Shown here: positions 27,169-35,712 of the stretch, piece by piece
How the letters are laid out: each line of letters begins with the position of its first letter
How positions within the stretch are numbered: position 1 is the first letter of the stretch
Origin: Roseovarius sp. 217
GTDB lineage: Bacteria > Pseudomonadota > Alphaproteobacteria > Rhodobacterales > Rhodobacteraceae
DNA: 64,000 bases
Assembly: GCF_000152845.1 (NCBI RefSeq)
Contig: NZ_CH902584.1
Coordinates: 856,375-920,374, forward strand
Direction: 5' to 3'
Position numbers and translations under genes: made by a program
Notes under the pieces: model-generated
Database searches by the model: none
The model's input: only the letters and a program-made list of their open reading frames with translations
What the model was told of the DNA's origin: nothing

Positions 27169-27756
27169 TCAGACGCGGTGCGTCTCTTCCTCGCCATCGT
27201 CCCAACGCCCATCGGTCCAGTGACCAAGCTTGAGGGCCGTGTTACGCAAACGCGAGAATTTGCGCCGGGCATTCTCAATCATATCATAGGCGTTGATGTA
27301 AGGAGGCGCGATGTAGTAGCCGTCCTTGGCCTCATCGACGGTCCGCCGCAGCCCCTCGATTTCGCGCAGGAGCTCGCTAGCGCGTTTGTCCAAGAGGCGC
27401 TCCTGTTCAGCCCGATCCAGACGCAAAAGTCTTTGCCACGACGGAAAGGGCGGCAAATGGGGCGGGTAAACACCACATTCCTCACAGGACCCAAGTTCGA
27501 GTTTCAGATGCTCTGCTTCGAGTACATACAGGATGTGGTGTGTCAGATTCATAAGCATTTCAAGATAAAACTCAGGGTTTCTCTCAATGCCAGCATGCCT
27601 TGCCAGTAACTCAGTGAGAAACTGGATTTCCTTAACATTGACGCCTGCTGCTTTCGCTTGAGGCAAGGACGTCTCTGCACGCGATGCTGCCTCGAGAGCT
27701 GCAGCATAAGCATTTTCCTCAGCGGTTGCATGCCGCGAGCGATTGGTGATATTCAT
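27169..27756 (-). CDS. Hypothetical protein (195 aa)
   Basis: Open frame with start at 27756 (MNITNRSRHATAEE), a weak AAAGG site upstream. It is rich in Glu, Leu and Arg with likely helices (TAEENAYAAALEAASRAETS, RASELLREIEGLRRTVDEAK). A CEECGVYPPHLPPFP stretch holds three cysteines and prolines, possibly a metal site. No family recognised. It precedes the 26079-27095 gene on the same strand with a 73-bp gap, so the two may form an operon. Confidence 0.6.
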   Translation of the reverse strand: MNITNRSRHATAEENAYAAALEAASRAETSLPQAKAAGVNVKEIQFLTELLARHAGIERNPEFYLEMLMNLTHHILYVLEAEHLKLELGSCEECGVYPPHLPPFPSWQRLLRLDRAEQERLLDKRASELLREIEGLRRTVDEAKDGYYIAPPYINAYDMIENARRKFSRLRNTALKLGHWTDGRWDDGEEETHRV

Positions 27757-28024
27757 GGGATAGCCTTTTGTTCGAGGGCTCAGGTTGGGCAAGAAGAGGG
27801 TCCTACCCCTCGATCTTGCCGTTTATTGGTGGGTCGAAATTGCAGTTTCGGCCCACCGTATCTTCAAGCAGTTCATTCGGGTGTCGTTTTCCGTTTTCGC
27901 GATCTCCTTCTATGCATCCGTTATCAAACAAGTCGCTCACTCGGGGCAACTTGTCGCCCAGTTCACTGTGTGCGAAGTCAGTTGATTATCCGGCGTTAAA
28001 CCAACCAGTATTCCCGAAGTTGCA

Positions 28025-28546
28025 CTAGTCTTCGATGACCCGCCACTCCGGCACCGAGCGACGCACCATGCGGTCAAGTTTTTCAAGCAACTTGTTCAAA
28101 CGCACGGCCTCTTTCATCGCAAAGGCCCGATCTACATTCTCATCCGCCTCAAGTTCAGCCAGACGCGCCTTGATCTCATGCCGTTTGTAATTGTTGATTG
28201 CGGTCGCAAGAAGCAGAGCCGTATCGCCTAGAATACCAACAGTAGACTCAGCGCGACCAAGCGCCCCTTTGGCGCCATCGAAGAGATCACCATCACCGAA
28301 CGCGGAGATCCTGTCGATTACGTAATCGTGCGGGTCACGCTCTTCATCAAACGGTGGAAGCTCAAATCCAGCCAGGCCGGTGTATTGAATGAGTTCATCG
28401 ATATTGCCGTCGTTTTCCGCCCATTCTGAGAAGGGCATTCGATAGAGATCTGAAACAGGATCTCCACCCTGGCGGCGCAGTCGCGCCTCCTCTTCACGTT
28501 CCTTTTCGCGCTGTCGCCGCTTTCGCTCTGCCGGACTTAGAACCAT
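28025..28546 (-). CDS. Hypothetical basic-N-terminal protein (173 aa)
   Basis: The start at 28546 follows a strong AAGGAG site. The first 30 residues are a highly charged helix (SPAERKRRQREKEREEEARL), a pattern often seen at the start of phage and plasmid DNA-binding proteins. The rest includes RDPHDYVIDRISAFGDGDLF and a helical C-terminus (EAVRLNKLLEKLDRMVRRS). No family recognised. A tandem dyad at 28569-28606 sits directly upstream and probably regulates it. Confidence 0.65.
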   Translation of the reverse strand: MVLSPAERKRRQREKEREEEARLRRQGGDPVSDLYRMPFSEWAENDGNIDELIQYTGLAGFELPPFDEERDPHDYVIDRISAFGDGDLFDGAKGALGRAESTVGILGDTALLLATAINNYKRHEIKARLAELEADENVDRAFAMKEAVRLNKLLEKLDRMVRRSVPEWRVIED

Positions 28547-28568
28547 GACGTTACTCCTTGATTCGAGA

Positions 28569-28606
28569 CGTGACGCGATACTGTCACGTGACATGTTTAC
28601 GTCACG
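28569..28606. promoter_or_regulatory. Two overlapping 20-bp dyads (candidate operator)
   Basis: CGTGAC-N8-GTCACG occurs twice (28569-28588 and 28587-28606), offset by 18 bp and sharing CG, with the perfect palindrome GTCACGTGAC (28583-28592) at the junction. It lies 23 bp upstream of the start of the minus-strand gene ending at 28025. Two dyads with identical half-sites and spacers strongly suggest cooperative repressor or activator binding. Confidence 0.7.
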
Positions 28607-28964
28607 TTCCCATAATTGAGCAAGCGGTTTTTTCGCACGAGGCGAAGAAAACTCTCGAAGGCTCTAAGATAGATTTTGCAGGGAGGCTTGAGACCAGATT
28701 CACCAGATCTTCTCACTCAGACAACGAGAGCGACGCACTCGCCCTAATCTAAGGAACGCAGTGTTGCTCTCAAAGGAAGCGCGCCCACTACCATGTGACA
28801 CAAGCCACGAGGATCACCCCAGAGCCGCAATGCTTTGAGAGCGCCTAGAGCGGCCCAAGGGCACGTGTGGAGCCTTTGCAGAGAAGTGGGGCACGTCACG
28901 CCCCAAAGCGTTCTCACGGCCTCTCTCTGAGCCTCTGGCAGCCCAAACTTGAACGACTACTTGA
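28607..28964. other. No recognisable gene
   Basis: About 360 bp. A short plus-strand frame runs to 28752 without a ribosome site or recognised motif. It probably contains the promoter for the leftward gene at 28025-28546. Confidence 0.4.
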
Positions 28965-29366
28965 TCAGCCCATCAGGTGATTGATCACCCGATCGAGCTG
29001 CGTGAGCGCCGTGATTTGAAAGCAGACCAGATCGGCATACGCCAATTCTCGCATTGGCTTCAGTGCGGAGTGGCGACCGTATATGGGCTTTCCATTGAAC
29101 CCCTTGACCGCGTTGAGAACCGAAGCGGGAGCGAGGCGGTGACCCAGACTGTTGTCCTCAAGCAGTTGGCCTACACGGCTTGCAGCGACCCAGAGGTTGG
29201 CTGGGGTCTTCGGCCCCTTTTCGAACATCAACTCCATCACTTCGCCGCCCTGCCCACGCAACAAATAGCGCGCGGCCAACTTTCCTTGGTGCCCGGCCGG
29301 ATGTTCTGTGGCGCTCTCATTGAGCCTCCGCAAGCAGGCGGCCTTCAGGTCTTCTCGGTTCATCAT
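28965..29366 (-). CDS. Hypothetical protein (133 aa)
   Basis: Start at 29366 (MMNREDLKAACLRRLNE) with GGAG upstream. Sequence includes HQGKLAARYLLRGQGGEVME, VAASRVGQLLEDNSLGHRL and FNGKPIYGRHSALKPMRELA. Compact and codon-like, with no recognised domain; no membrane segment or signal peptide. Confidence 0.5.
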   Translation of the reverse strand: MMNREDLKAACLRRLNESATEHPAGHQGKLAARYLLRGQGGEVMELMFEKGPKTPANLWVAASRVGQLLEDNSLGHRLAPASVLNAVKGFNGKPIYGRHSALKPMRELAYADLVCFQITALTQLDRVINHLMG

Positions 29367-29413
29367 GCAGTCTCCAGCCTCGTCAGGTCGAGCAGGTGCT
29401 CGCGGACCTTTCT

Positions 29414-29767
29414 TCACGGTACTGCACAAACTCCGCCAACTTCGCACCGGTCCACATCTTCGGCATACAGGAGATCTGGTGGCATGTGCGATAGGCATAA
29501 CTGCGCGCAGCGATCCAGAATTTTAAATACATGTCGCACTTTTTCGAGATTCTCCTGTCCGGGCAAAAGTTGCAGATTGCCAGCCCTGTTCAACGATTTC
29601 AGGATCTTCAGTATACAATGCACGGGCAAGTTCATTCCCATCACTGTCGGTGCCGTGAAGTGCTGAGGGGTCTTTGCTTTGGGAGCTTTGGTCACAGGAC
29701 AGTGCCGGCACCAATACGCATCCCCTTCGCGATCGCTGTAAATGTCTAGGACTTCGCCGGATCCCAT
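29414..29767 (-). CDS. Possible small Cys-containing protein (117 aa)
   Basis: An open frame with AGGA before the ATG and a YWCRHCPVTK motif resembling half of a zinc site. It lies 47 bp upstream of the 28965-29366 gene on the same strand. Three other frames are open over parts of the same interval and no family is recognised, so it may not be translated. Confidence 0.3.
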   Translation of the reverse strand: MGSGEVLDIYSDREGDAYWCRHCPVTKAPKAKTPQHFTAPTVMGMNLPVHCILKILKSLNRAGNLQLLPGQENLEKVRHVFKILDRCAQLCLSHMPPDLLYAEDVDRCEVGGVCAVP

Positions 29768-29896
29768 TCATTCCTGCTGATGGTAATACCCGGATGCTGA
29801 GCCATTCCTCGGCGGGGAGGATTTGGACTAATCTTGGCAACGCAATTGTAGGGTACGTTCTGGCACTTGCCGGCGCCCGCACACATCACCGGCACT

Positions 29897-30100
29897 TTAC
29901 CCGATGACCAACATCCGGATGATCAGCTTTTGATCAATCGAGGGACGCCCCATGTGGCTGTAGAAGGGGCGAAGAGCCTCCCGCATCCCATCCACGTCGA
30001 GGAACCGGTCGATCTCGCGAAGCATACGGCCTGAAGGAACATGACGCTCCAGATCGAAGTCATAGAACAACTGTGCCGGTGCCGTTTGGGTGCCCATCAT
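29897..30100 (-). pseudogene. Transposase N-terminal remnant (IS1182-like)
   Basis: The frame matches the start of an IS1182/IS5-group transposase: QLFYDFDLERHVPSGRMLRE, then REALRPFYSHMGRPSIDQKL, ending at LIIRMLVIG where a stop codon follows. The rest of the transposase (DDE domain) is absent, so this is a decayed insertion-sequence fragment. Confidence 0.7.
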
Positions 30101-30139
30101 GACAAAATCCTCCAATCCCCTCATAATCGTGTGAATCAA

Positions 30140-30496
30140 ATGATTTGCCGCACTACAAAAAAGACTTTTTCAACAGCATGGGCGGAAAGTGTGAGTTCGC
30201 TGCACCTACAAGGGCATCCTATCAAAGACATGAAAGCGGCCATTCACGGCTCAGATTCAACACCACCATGCTGCACCAAGCACCAAGGTCGGCAATGCGC
30301 AGGGAGCCGACCCTGCAAACTTGCGAACCGTGGTCACCCATCAAGACGCTCTCGACCCTTATCAGACTTTGGCGCAAATCGGGTCCAAGGTCCGCTTCCA
30401 GCCTTTTGAGGACGGTCATTTGGGCTGGGCCCAGAGGAGCACAATGGCTTCAAATCCCAACGGATGAAAAGTAACCTTCCAAAAAAATTCATTGCC
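30140..30496. other. No recognisable gene
   Basis: About 350 bp between the transposase remnant and the aldo/keto reductase stop. Frames here are short and without supporting signals; the sequence is probably insertion-sequence debris. Confidence 0.4.
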
Positions 30497-31447
30497 CTAA
30501 CGAATAAAAAAACTCTTTGCGAATTCATCAATCATCGAAATATCAGATGCTTGGAGTTCAAGATTCGCGGCTTCAAGTAGATCGGCAAGGTGGTTCGTAT
30601 TGCGCGGCCCAGGAATTGGCACAACGTTCGACCCCCGAGATCGAACCCAGCTCAGCGTGACAGCGGTCGCTGAGACGCCATAGCTTGATGCAATTTCTTG
30701 GATGCACCCGTGAAGTTTTTTTGGTGCCGACTGCTCGGGGTTTTCGAAGGCTTTTATCTGCGCCCGATAGTCGTCCGCAGTTCGGGCAGCGCGAGCAGTC
30801 TGCCAGCTCAGTAGCCCACGAGCGATCGGTGCATAGGCCATGAAAAAAGAACCCATGTCTCCGACCTCCTTAGGAGCGGACCAGAGATCTGGATCACTCA
30901 AAATAGAAAGTTCATTTTGAACCGCCGCGATGGTGCAATGTGCTGCCACTGGTTTGATGCGATTAATAGGGGTACCTGAAAGACCAAAAGAGGCAACTTT
31001 ACCTTCTTCTATGAGATTTTGCACAGCGCCCGCTACCTCCTGATCATCCACATCTGGATCAGGACGGTGTTGGAAAAGAAGGTCTATTCGTTCACGACGC
31101 AAGCGGCCCAGCGACGCTTCTACGGATGCACGAATTGAACTGGGTCGGCTATCCCGCACAAGTTTATTGTAATTGTTTTCCGAGAGGCCGAATTTTGTCG
31201 ATACGGTTATGTCAGCCCTTGAGCCAAACACTTCACCGATCAATTCTTCGTTGTTGCCGTTAGCATACAATGGCGCCGTGTCGAAAAGTCGAAAACCAAG
31301 GCCTGCTGCACCATCCAGCACATTGCGTGCATCAGATGCAGCTATGCGGCCATACAGACCAGAAAGTGCCATGCAACCAATACCGATGCGAAGAGGCCCG
31401 GCGACAGTTGCTTTCTCACAGGCAAGATCTTGTGGAGCTGCTTTCAT
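30497..31447 (-). CDS. Aldo/keto reductase
   Basis: This 316-residue (alpha/beta)8-barrel NADPH-dependent oxidoreductase has the family markers GIGCMALSG, FRLFDTAPLYANGNNEEL with the catalytic Asp and Tyr, STKFGLS with the catalytic Lys, and LLFQHRPDPDV with the His. The C-terminal PIPGPRNTNHLADLLEA binds the cofactor phosphate. Last gene of a four-gene minus-strand operon (radical SAM, exonuclease, kinase-like NTPase, AKR) in which each gene overlaps the next by a few bases; it overlaps the NTPase gene by 4 nt. The substrate is unknown; context suggests a carbonyl intermediate made by upstream enzymes. Confidence 0.88.
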   Translation of the reverse strand: MKAAPQDLACEKATVAGPLRIGIGCMALSGLYGRIAASDARNVLDGAAGLGFRLFDTAPLYANGNNEELIGEVFGSRADITVSTKFGLSENNYNKLVRDSRPSSIRASVEASLGRLRRERIDLLFQHRPDPDVDDQEVAGAVQNLIEEGKVASFGLSGTPINRIKPVAAHCTIAAVQNELSILSDPDLWSAPKEVGDMGSFFMAYAPIARGLLSWQTARAARTADDYRAQIKAFENPEQSAPKKLHGCIQEIASSYGVSATAVTLSWVRSRGSNVVPIPGPRNTNHLADLLEAANLELQASDISMIDEFAKSFFIR

Positions 31448-32016
31448 TTGCCAGAAGCGACGCGCATAGCCAACTCCATGGATTGCTCCGAGTTCGCCGA
31501 CGTGAGAACGTGATGCTCTGGAGCCAGCTTCATTAACACTTCGGCAACCGCTTCGTCGGCTGCGGCCCTGAAAACATGATCGTTATCCCGGCCTGGCCCA
31601 ATCGGTATGTTTATGTCAAGTCTTGTCACAAAGATGAGATCATACTCTTTCACCCAAGCTTCGCAGATGGCTTCAAGGCGACTCAACCGATCTTGATCAA
31701 TTGAACGGCCTGTAGTGCGCAGAGCCGCGGTCAAATACCCAAAGGCGTCGGGAACAGGTCGGTCAATAAGGATAACGTTAGCTTCAAGCGCGGCAACGGT
31801 TTCAAGACGGATTGCTTGAGCGATTAACCAAGCTGTACTTTCAAACGTGTGGTTTCTCAGGATTGGAAATCCTGCGGCGAGCGCCTCAGCTGCACTATCG
31901 TGTACATAAGCCACGTTAAGACCTGCATCGATCATACGTCGCTCCAAATCCTCCATGAAAGTCGTTTTCCCCGTGGAATGGGTCCCAGCGACAGCGATTT
32001 TTACTGTACGGGTCAC
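31444..32016 (-). CDS. P-loop NTPase, kinase-like (AAA_28 type)
   Basis: This 190-residue protein has Walker A AGTHSTGKTTFMEDLERRM near its N-terminus, VHDSAAEALAAGFPILRNHT (substrate-lid-like region) and VILIDRPVPDAFGYL as Walker B. The pattern is that of the AAA_28/NadR-type kinase group, which phosphorylates nucleosides or nucleotide-like molecules. It is not an AAA+ motor. It overlaps both neighbours by 4 nt, and with the exonuclease and radical SAM enzyme could act on a nucleotide product. Substrate not determinable from sequence. Confidence 0.78.
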   Translation of the reverse strand: MTRTVKIAVAGTHSTGKTTFMEDLERRMIDAGLNVAYVHDSAAEALAAGFPILRNHTFESTAWLIAQAIRLETVAALEANVILIDRPVPDAFGYLTAALRTTGRSIDQDRLSRLEAICEAWVKEYDLIFVTRLDINIPIGPGRDNDHVFRAAADEAVAEVLMKLAPEHHVLTSANSEQSMELAMRVASGK

Positions 32017-32594
32017 AGAAGCGATCCTTGTCTGACGTTTATTATGTCAGCATCCATCAAGACGCTGTCTCTCTCAGTCACCGACAAAGGTGTCAGCAAG
32101 CGTTCCAGTAGGATTGCAGACATAGCAGCATCGTATGGGGCCGAGTGCGCCGCACCTCCGCCGACCGCTTTTGACGCGGCATCTTTGAGGCCAAGCGCGT
32201 CGCCGAGCCGCTCCAAGCCGAATTTTTCTTGGTATGGCAGAAGCCTTCGCGCTACTTTCAACGTATCGTAAGCCGCTGCTGGCTTCCAGCCTGGTAAGAC
32301 TTTGGAAAGAGCCTCTAATTCGACCCGAACATTGTGTCCAACAATTGGGGCGCCCTCAAGCCAAAGTAAGATGTCGTCCACGACGTCATCAAATGGAGGC
32401 GCGTCGGCAACATCCTCATTAGTAATTCCATGTATCCTGCTAACTATGGGAGTAATTTCGAGCTCTGGCCGGAACTGCCAATGCTTTATTCTCCCTGTCA
32501 GCCGCAGTCCGTCCATTTCAACGATCCCCAACTCAATAATTTCGGGTGGGGTAGCGCCATTGCCCTCTACATCGACGGCCCACATACGTTTCAT
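32013..32594 (-). CDS. DEDDh-type 3'-5' exonuclease (DnaQ-like)
   Basis: This 193-residue protein has ExoI motif WAVDVEGNG (D and E metal ligands), an ExoII-like IVGHNVRVELEAL, and an ExoIII-like AHSAPYDAAMSA with His and Asp. This is the order of DnaQ/RNase T-type nucleases. In ExoII the usual Asp appears replaced by Glu, which may alter metal binding. Start at 32594 overlaps the radical SAM stop (TAATG) with AGGA upstream; an ATG 9 nt earlier is possible. It may degrade or trim a nucleic acid or oligonucleotide for the pathway. Confidence 0.82.
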   Translation of the reverse strand: MKRMWAVDVEGNGATPPEIIELGIVEMDGLRLTGRIKHWQFRPELEITPIVSRIHGITNEDVADAPPFDDVVDDILLWLEGAPIVGHNVRVELEALSKVLPGWKPAAAYDTLKVARRLLPYQEKFGLERLGDALGLKDAASKAVGGGAAHSAPYDAAMSAILLERLLTPLSVTERDSVLMDADIINVRQGSLL

Positions 32595-33733
32595 TAAGTC
32601 CATCCTTCTTCGGCGCGTCCATGGCGACCCGGAAAGTGCGGGTGAGCGCGGTCATGCACTTGAAAGCCAGTCGCATGTTGAACAAAATATCGCTGTTGCT
32701 CCGTGCTGTTTCCAACGACGATGTGGCCTGGAAAAACCTCTATTCCATCCACCTCAAGACCCACTTCCTTGGCAAAGTTTAGCAACTGAAGTTGGGTTGG
32801 AGGCTTGTGGGCTGCAGTACAGATTTTGACCTGATCAGCCGGACAAATATCACAAATGCGTTCGATCCCAAGGTGACCGTTGTAGTCATGAACCCCATGC
32901 GCATACGCTACTCCGCAAGATGTCTTTCGAAATATTGGCGTGTTGCTGAAAGCCTTGAGAATGCGGTCTTCGACTTCTCTCGGAAAAATTTTTCGCCGAG
33001 GCACCATCTCATAAAGATCAGGCACATTTACCGAACGAAGATAATCTCTGATCTGCTCCCTATGGAAAAGGCCTGTGAAAACCGTTGCATCTGCAAACTG
33101 GCTCATGGAGTGGGCTTCCGCGATCAAGTCGTCGGTGTCATTCAGCCCTTTAACAATTGGTCGCCAGTAAAGAATTCGACGTGTGCGGGAAGCAAAGGCT
33201 GCGAGGGTCTTTAGAGATTTTTGTGCAATTGAACTGTCGATGGGTTCGATGCGCGGGTCAGAAATTCCAGACCAAGTGACCAATATCGTAACCTTGAGGT
33301 TCTGTAGCCGTTCCAAACGGGCCACATCGTCCTCCAAGACATGCCATCTGGTGATTACAAGCATGTGGTTCGTCAAGCCAAGTTCATCCAGCAATTCCAA
33401 GGTCCGGTGAAGATGATCCTTCACTCTTGGAAGGAAGGGGTCCGTTGCTCTGTTGAAAATTTGCAACGGAGTATCATGAGCACGGAAAGCCGGGTGGCGA
33501 ACAAGCTGGTCTACAGCCTGCTCATCTGACATTATCAGATGCGGTCGCTTCATTTCATAATTGTTAAAAAGATGTCGCACGCAGTATGCACAATCGAGCG
33601 GGCAGCCTACGATATGATTGAGGCTGAGGCCCGATTTTCGGTATTCAATGACATTTTCAATATCTTGAGGCAGATTTTCTGGGGCAGATCGAAGGGTGGC
33701 CTTCGCATAACTAATATCTGGTTCAAACGGCAT
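32594..33733 (-). CDS. Radical SAM enzyme (SPL-like)
   Basis: This 379-residue protein carries the radical SAM cluster CPLDCAYC (CxxxCxxC) near residue 44 and continues with a TIM-barrel-like pattern: ATDPFLPRVKDHLHRTLELL and LVTWSGISDPRIEP, reminiscent of spore photoproduct lyase relatives. A second Cys set (SCGVAYAHG, then CDICPADQVKIC) near residue 300 could hold an auxiliary iron-sulfur cluster. First gene of the four-gene operon and the one most likely to set the chemistry. No peptide substrate or partner protein is visible nearby, so nucleic acid or nucleotide is a reasonable guess. Confidence 0.82.
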   Translation of the reverse strand: MPFEPDISYAKATLRSAPENLPQDIENVIEYRKSGLSLNHIVGCPLDCAYCVRHLFNNYEMKRPHLIMSDEQAVDQLVRHPAFRAHDTPLQIFNRATDPFLPRVKDHLHRTLELLDELGLTNHMLVITRWHVLEDDVARLERLQNLKVTILVTWSGISDPRIEPIDSSIAQKSLKTLAAFASRTRRILYWRPIVKGLNDTDDLIAEAHSMSQFADATVFTGLFHREQIRDYLRSVNVPDLYEMVPRRKIFPREVEDRILKAFSNTPIFRKTSCGVAYAHGVHDYNGHLGIERICDICPADQVKICTAAHKPPTQLQLLNFAKEVGLEVDGIEVFPGHIVVGNSTEQQRYFVQHATGFQVHDRAHPHFPGRHGRAEEGWT

Positions 33734-34364
33734 TTTCTCTTCTCAAATAATCTTTTCGAAGCAGTTGTCACGAGAGATACGATCCAATGAAGGTTCCCCC
33801 ATAGGTGGAGACCGTACGAAGTACTCGCGGATAAAGAAATGGCAAAAGTCCAATATTTTGCAAGTGGCATCAGCACACCTTGTCGAAGTTCTTGGGCATA
33901 AGTCCGTCGATGCTGGAGGCTGGACGTCAAGGAAGCCGGACCCACGTTGGCGCAGCACCCGCCAAACTGAGTAAACTGTCAAAAGACCATAAGAAAATTC
34001 GAAAACCAAAAAGCTTAATCAGGCTTAATCCATCTGCCAACCGCACGCCTCTACTTTGCATGCAACTGCGACTTTGCGAAGTACAGGTTTCGGCAAAGCC
34101 GACTTTCGCTGCAAACGCTCCACACAATATCTCGCGTGCTGAAAGCAGACATTGGTCGCCATGTGGTCCGCCAAGTCGACCTTTGTGCCCGCGCCTTCTA
34201 TACGCACCCTTTGACTGGGAAGAGAAAGTGGTGCAAGGATGTGTGGCTGGCCCCGAACGTTTTCGCTTGTGAGCATGCTCCGCAACTATTGCAGCGAGGA
34301 AGTCGGGCGCATTTGCCAAGAAGTAGTCCTCGTTGAGTCCGACCTTCAAGAGACAGTTTGAATA
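33734..34364. other. Divergent intergenic region, no recognisable gene
   Basis: About 630 bp between the leftward radical SAM operon and the rightward DisA-like gene. Frames are short and lack ribosome sites. It must hold promoters for both transcripts, but I could not assign them. Confidence 0.4.
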
Positions 34365-35657
34365 TTGGCGATAAAAAAAAGAAATCGGTCCACTTTGCCC
34401 AAAAGGATGAATGAGGATCTTCTCAGAGAGATATCCAAGCAATACCTGCTCCCTTTATTTTCGGGCGCGTCTTTAGACGCGTCCTCTGAAAGTTCAAGCA
34501 CCTCAGAGGCGACGGTTGCTTATCTCAGCCCCCAGAAGATTGGGTTTAAGGTAAACAAGTCAGATATATACCGGCTAGTATTTCGAAGGGATCAGCCTTT
34601 CGCACAGAAAAAGGACCCTGCCCGAGAAATTCGGGTGGTTGAAGCCTTTTCAAGTATCCTTGCTGAGATGAATGACGAGCTGAAAGGAGACCTCAAGAGT
34701 GATCTGCTCTCGACCTTCCAAAGGCGAGTAGTTGCAAGAGCGGTTTCCGAAGAATCTATCGAGGTGCAGGTTCTTAGATTGCTCGATCAGATGTCGAGCT
34801 GGTCGGCGCGACTTTATGAAGGTACGCCAATAACCTGCGCGATAGGCATCGATCCCTCTGCGAATGGTGACAAAGATATCAATTTCGACCTATTCGTTTC
34901 GAATGACGTCGGCGCGGTTCTGTCTAACGGATACAACAGCATGCTGACATTCGATGAAGGTCTGAGTTTCACTCAGCACCTTTCTCTAAACCAGAAGGCC
35001 CAGACTGCTCCGGCAAGTCCTTTGATGCAATCGGCAATCTCTAGCTGGACGGCAAATCGAGACGGTAGGGTTGCCGTCGCACTCAATGGGTATGGAGAGT
35101 TGCTTGTCTTTCGCGATGGGCAGCTTCTTTTCTCAAGACGGAATGGAATTTGGCATTTCCTAACTCACAGTCCGATCTTGGGTCAAATGGCTGTGCCGCG
35201 TGATCCCAAGATCCGTGGGGCCATATACGAATCTGTTCTCGACGCCTCGTTTGGGAGACGAGGTGCCTGCCTAGGCATTGTCGGTTCCAGTCAACGAGAG
35301 AGTTGGCACTCGCTGGTATCCGAATTTGACAGGCTGGACCTTAGGACTTCGGAAAAAACGAAAGCGCTTAGCGCCGTTGTTCAGGATCGGCCCTTCCACG
35401 AACTGGACCGTACGCTTAGGAGTGAGTTGCTTTCAATAGACGGAGCGACACTCTTGGATCACAAGGGTAATGTGCTGGCAGTCGGCGCTATAGTAATGAT
35501 CAGCAATACTGGCGATGGCGGCGGCCGGACATCGGCCGCCCAAGGGTTGGCAAGGTACGGTCTTGGAATCAAAATCTCGCAAGATGGAAGCATAATAGGC
35601 TATAGACCTAAATCGAGCGGAAGTTCTAAAGTGTCGCCTGCGTTTAGGTTAATGTAG
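34365..35657 (+). CDS. DisA_N-like (diadenylate cyclase domain) protein
   Basis: This 430-residue protein has an unassigned N-terminal part of about 330 residues and a C-terminal DAC-like domain: LLSIDGATLLDHKGNVLAVG includes the catalytic DGA motif, and GGGRTSAAQGLARYGLGIK aligns with the RHR region but reads RTS. The final GSIIGYRP completes the fold. Canonical DAC enzymes make cyclic di-AMP; with RHR altered, activity is uncertain and the protein could bind rather than synthesise a dinucleotide. The start is TTG 34365; ATG 34407 is possible. It is convergent with the Cap15-like gene and lies next to CBASS. Confidence 0.72.
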   Translation: MAIKKRNRSTLPKRMNEDLLREISKQYLLPLFSGASLDASSESSSTSEATVAYLSPQKIGFKVNKSDIYRLVFRRDQPFAQKKDPAREIRVVEAFSSILAEMNDELKGDLKSDLLSTFQRRVVARAVSEESIEVQVLRLLDQMSSWSARLYEGTPITCAIGIDPSANGDKDINFDLFVSNDVGAVLSNGYNSMLTFDEGLSFTQHLSLNQKAQTAPASPLMQSAISSWTANRDGRVAVALNGYGELLVFRDGQLLFSRRNGIWHFLTHSPILGQMAVPRDPKIRGAIYESVLDASFGRRGACLGIVGSSQRESWHSLVSEFDRLDLRTSEKTKALSAVVQDRPFHELDRTLRSELLSIDGATLLDHKGNVLAVGAIVMISNTGDGGGRTSAAQGLARYGLGIKISQDGSIIGYRPKSSGSSKVSPAFRLM

Positions 35658-35712
35658 GACATAGCGCAAACTTCATTCAAGTTCAGCTAAAGGGATGTGC
35701 CGTCCGAAGCTG

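Noticed and set aside
26079..27278. Longer start (27278) for the Cys-cluster gene
   Set aside because: The extra N-terminus overlaps the upstream gene and looks like non-coding translation; MTLMNYS at 27095 has a better ribosome site.
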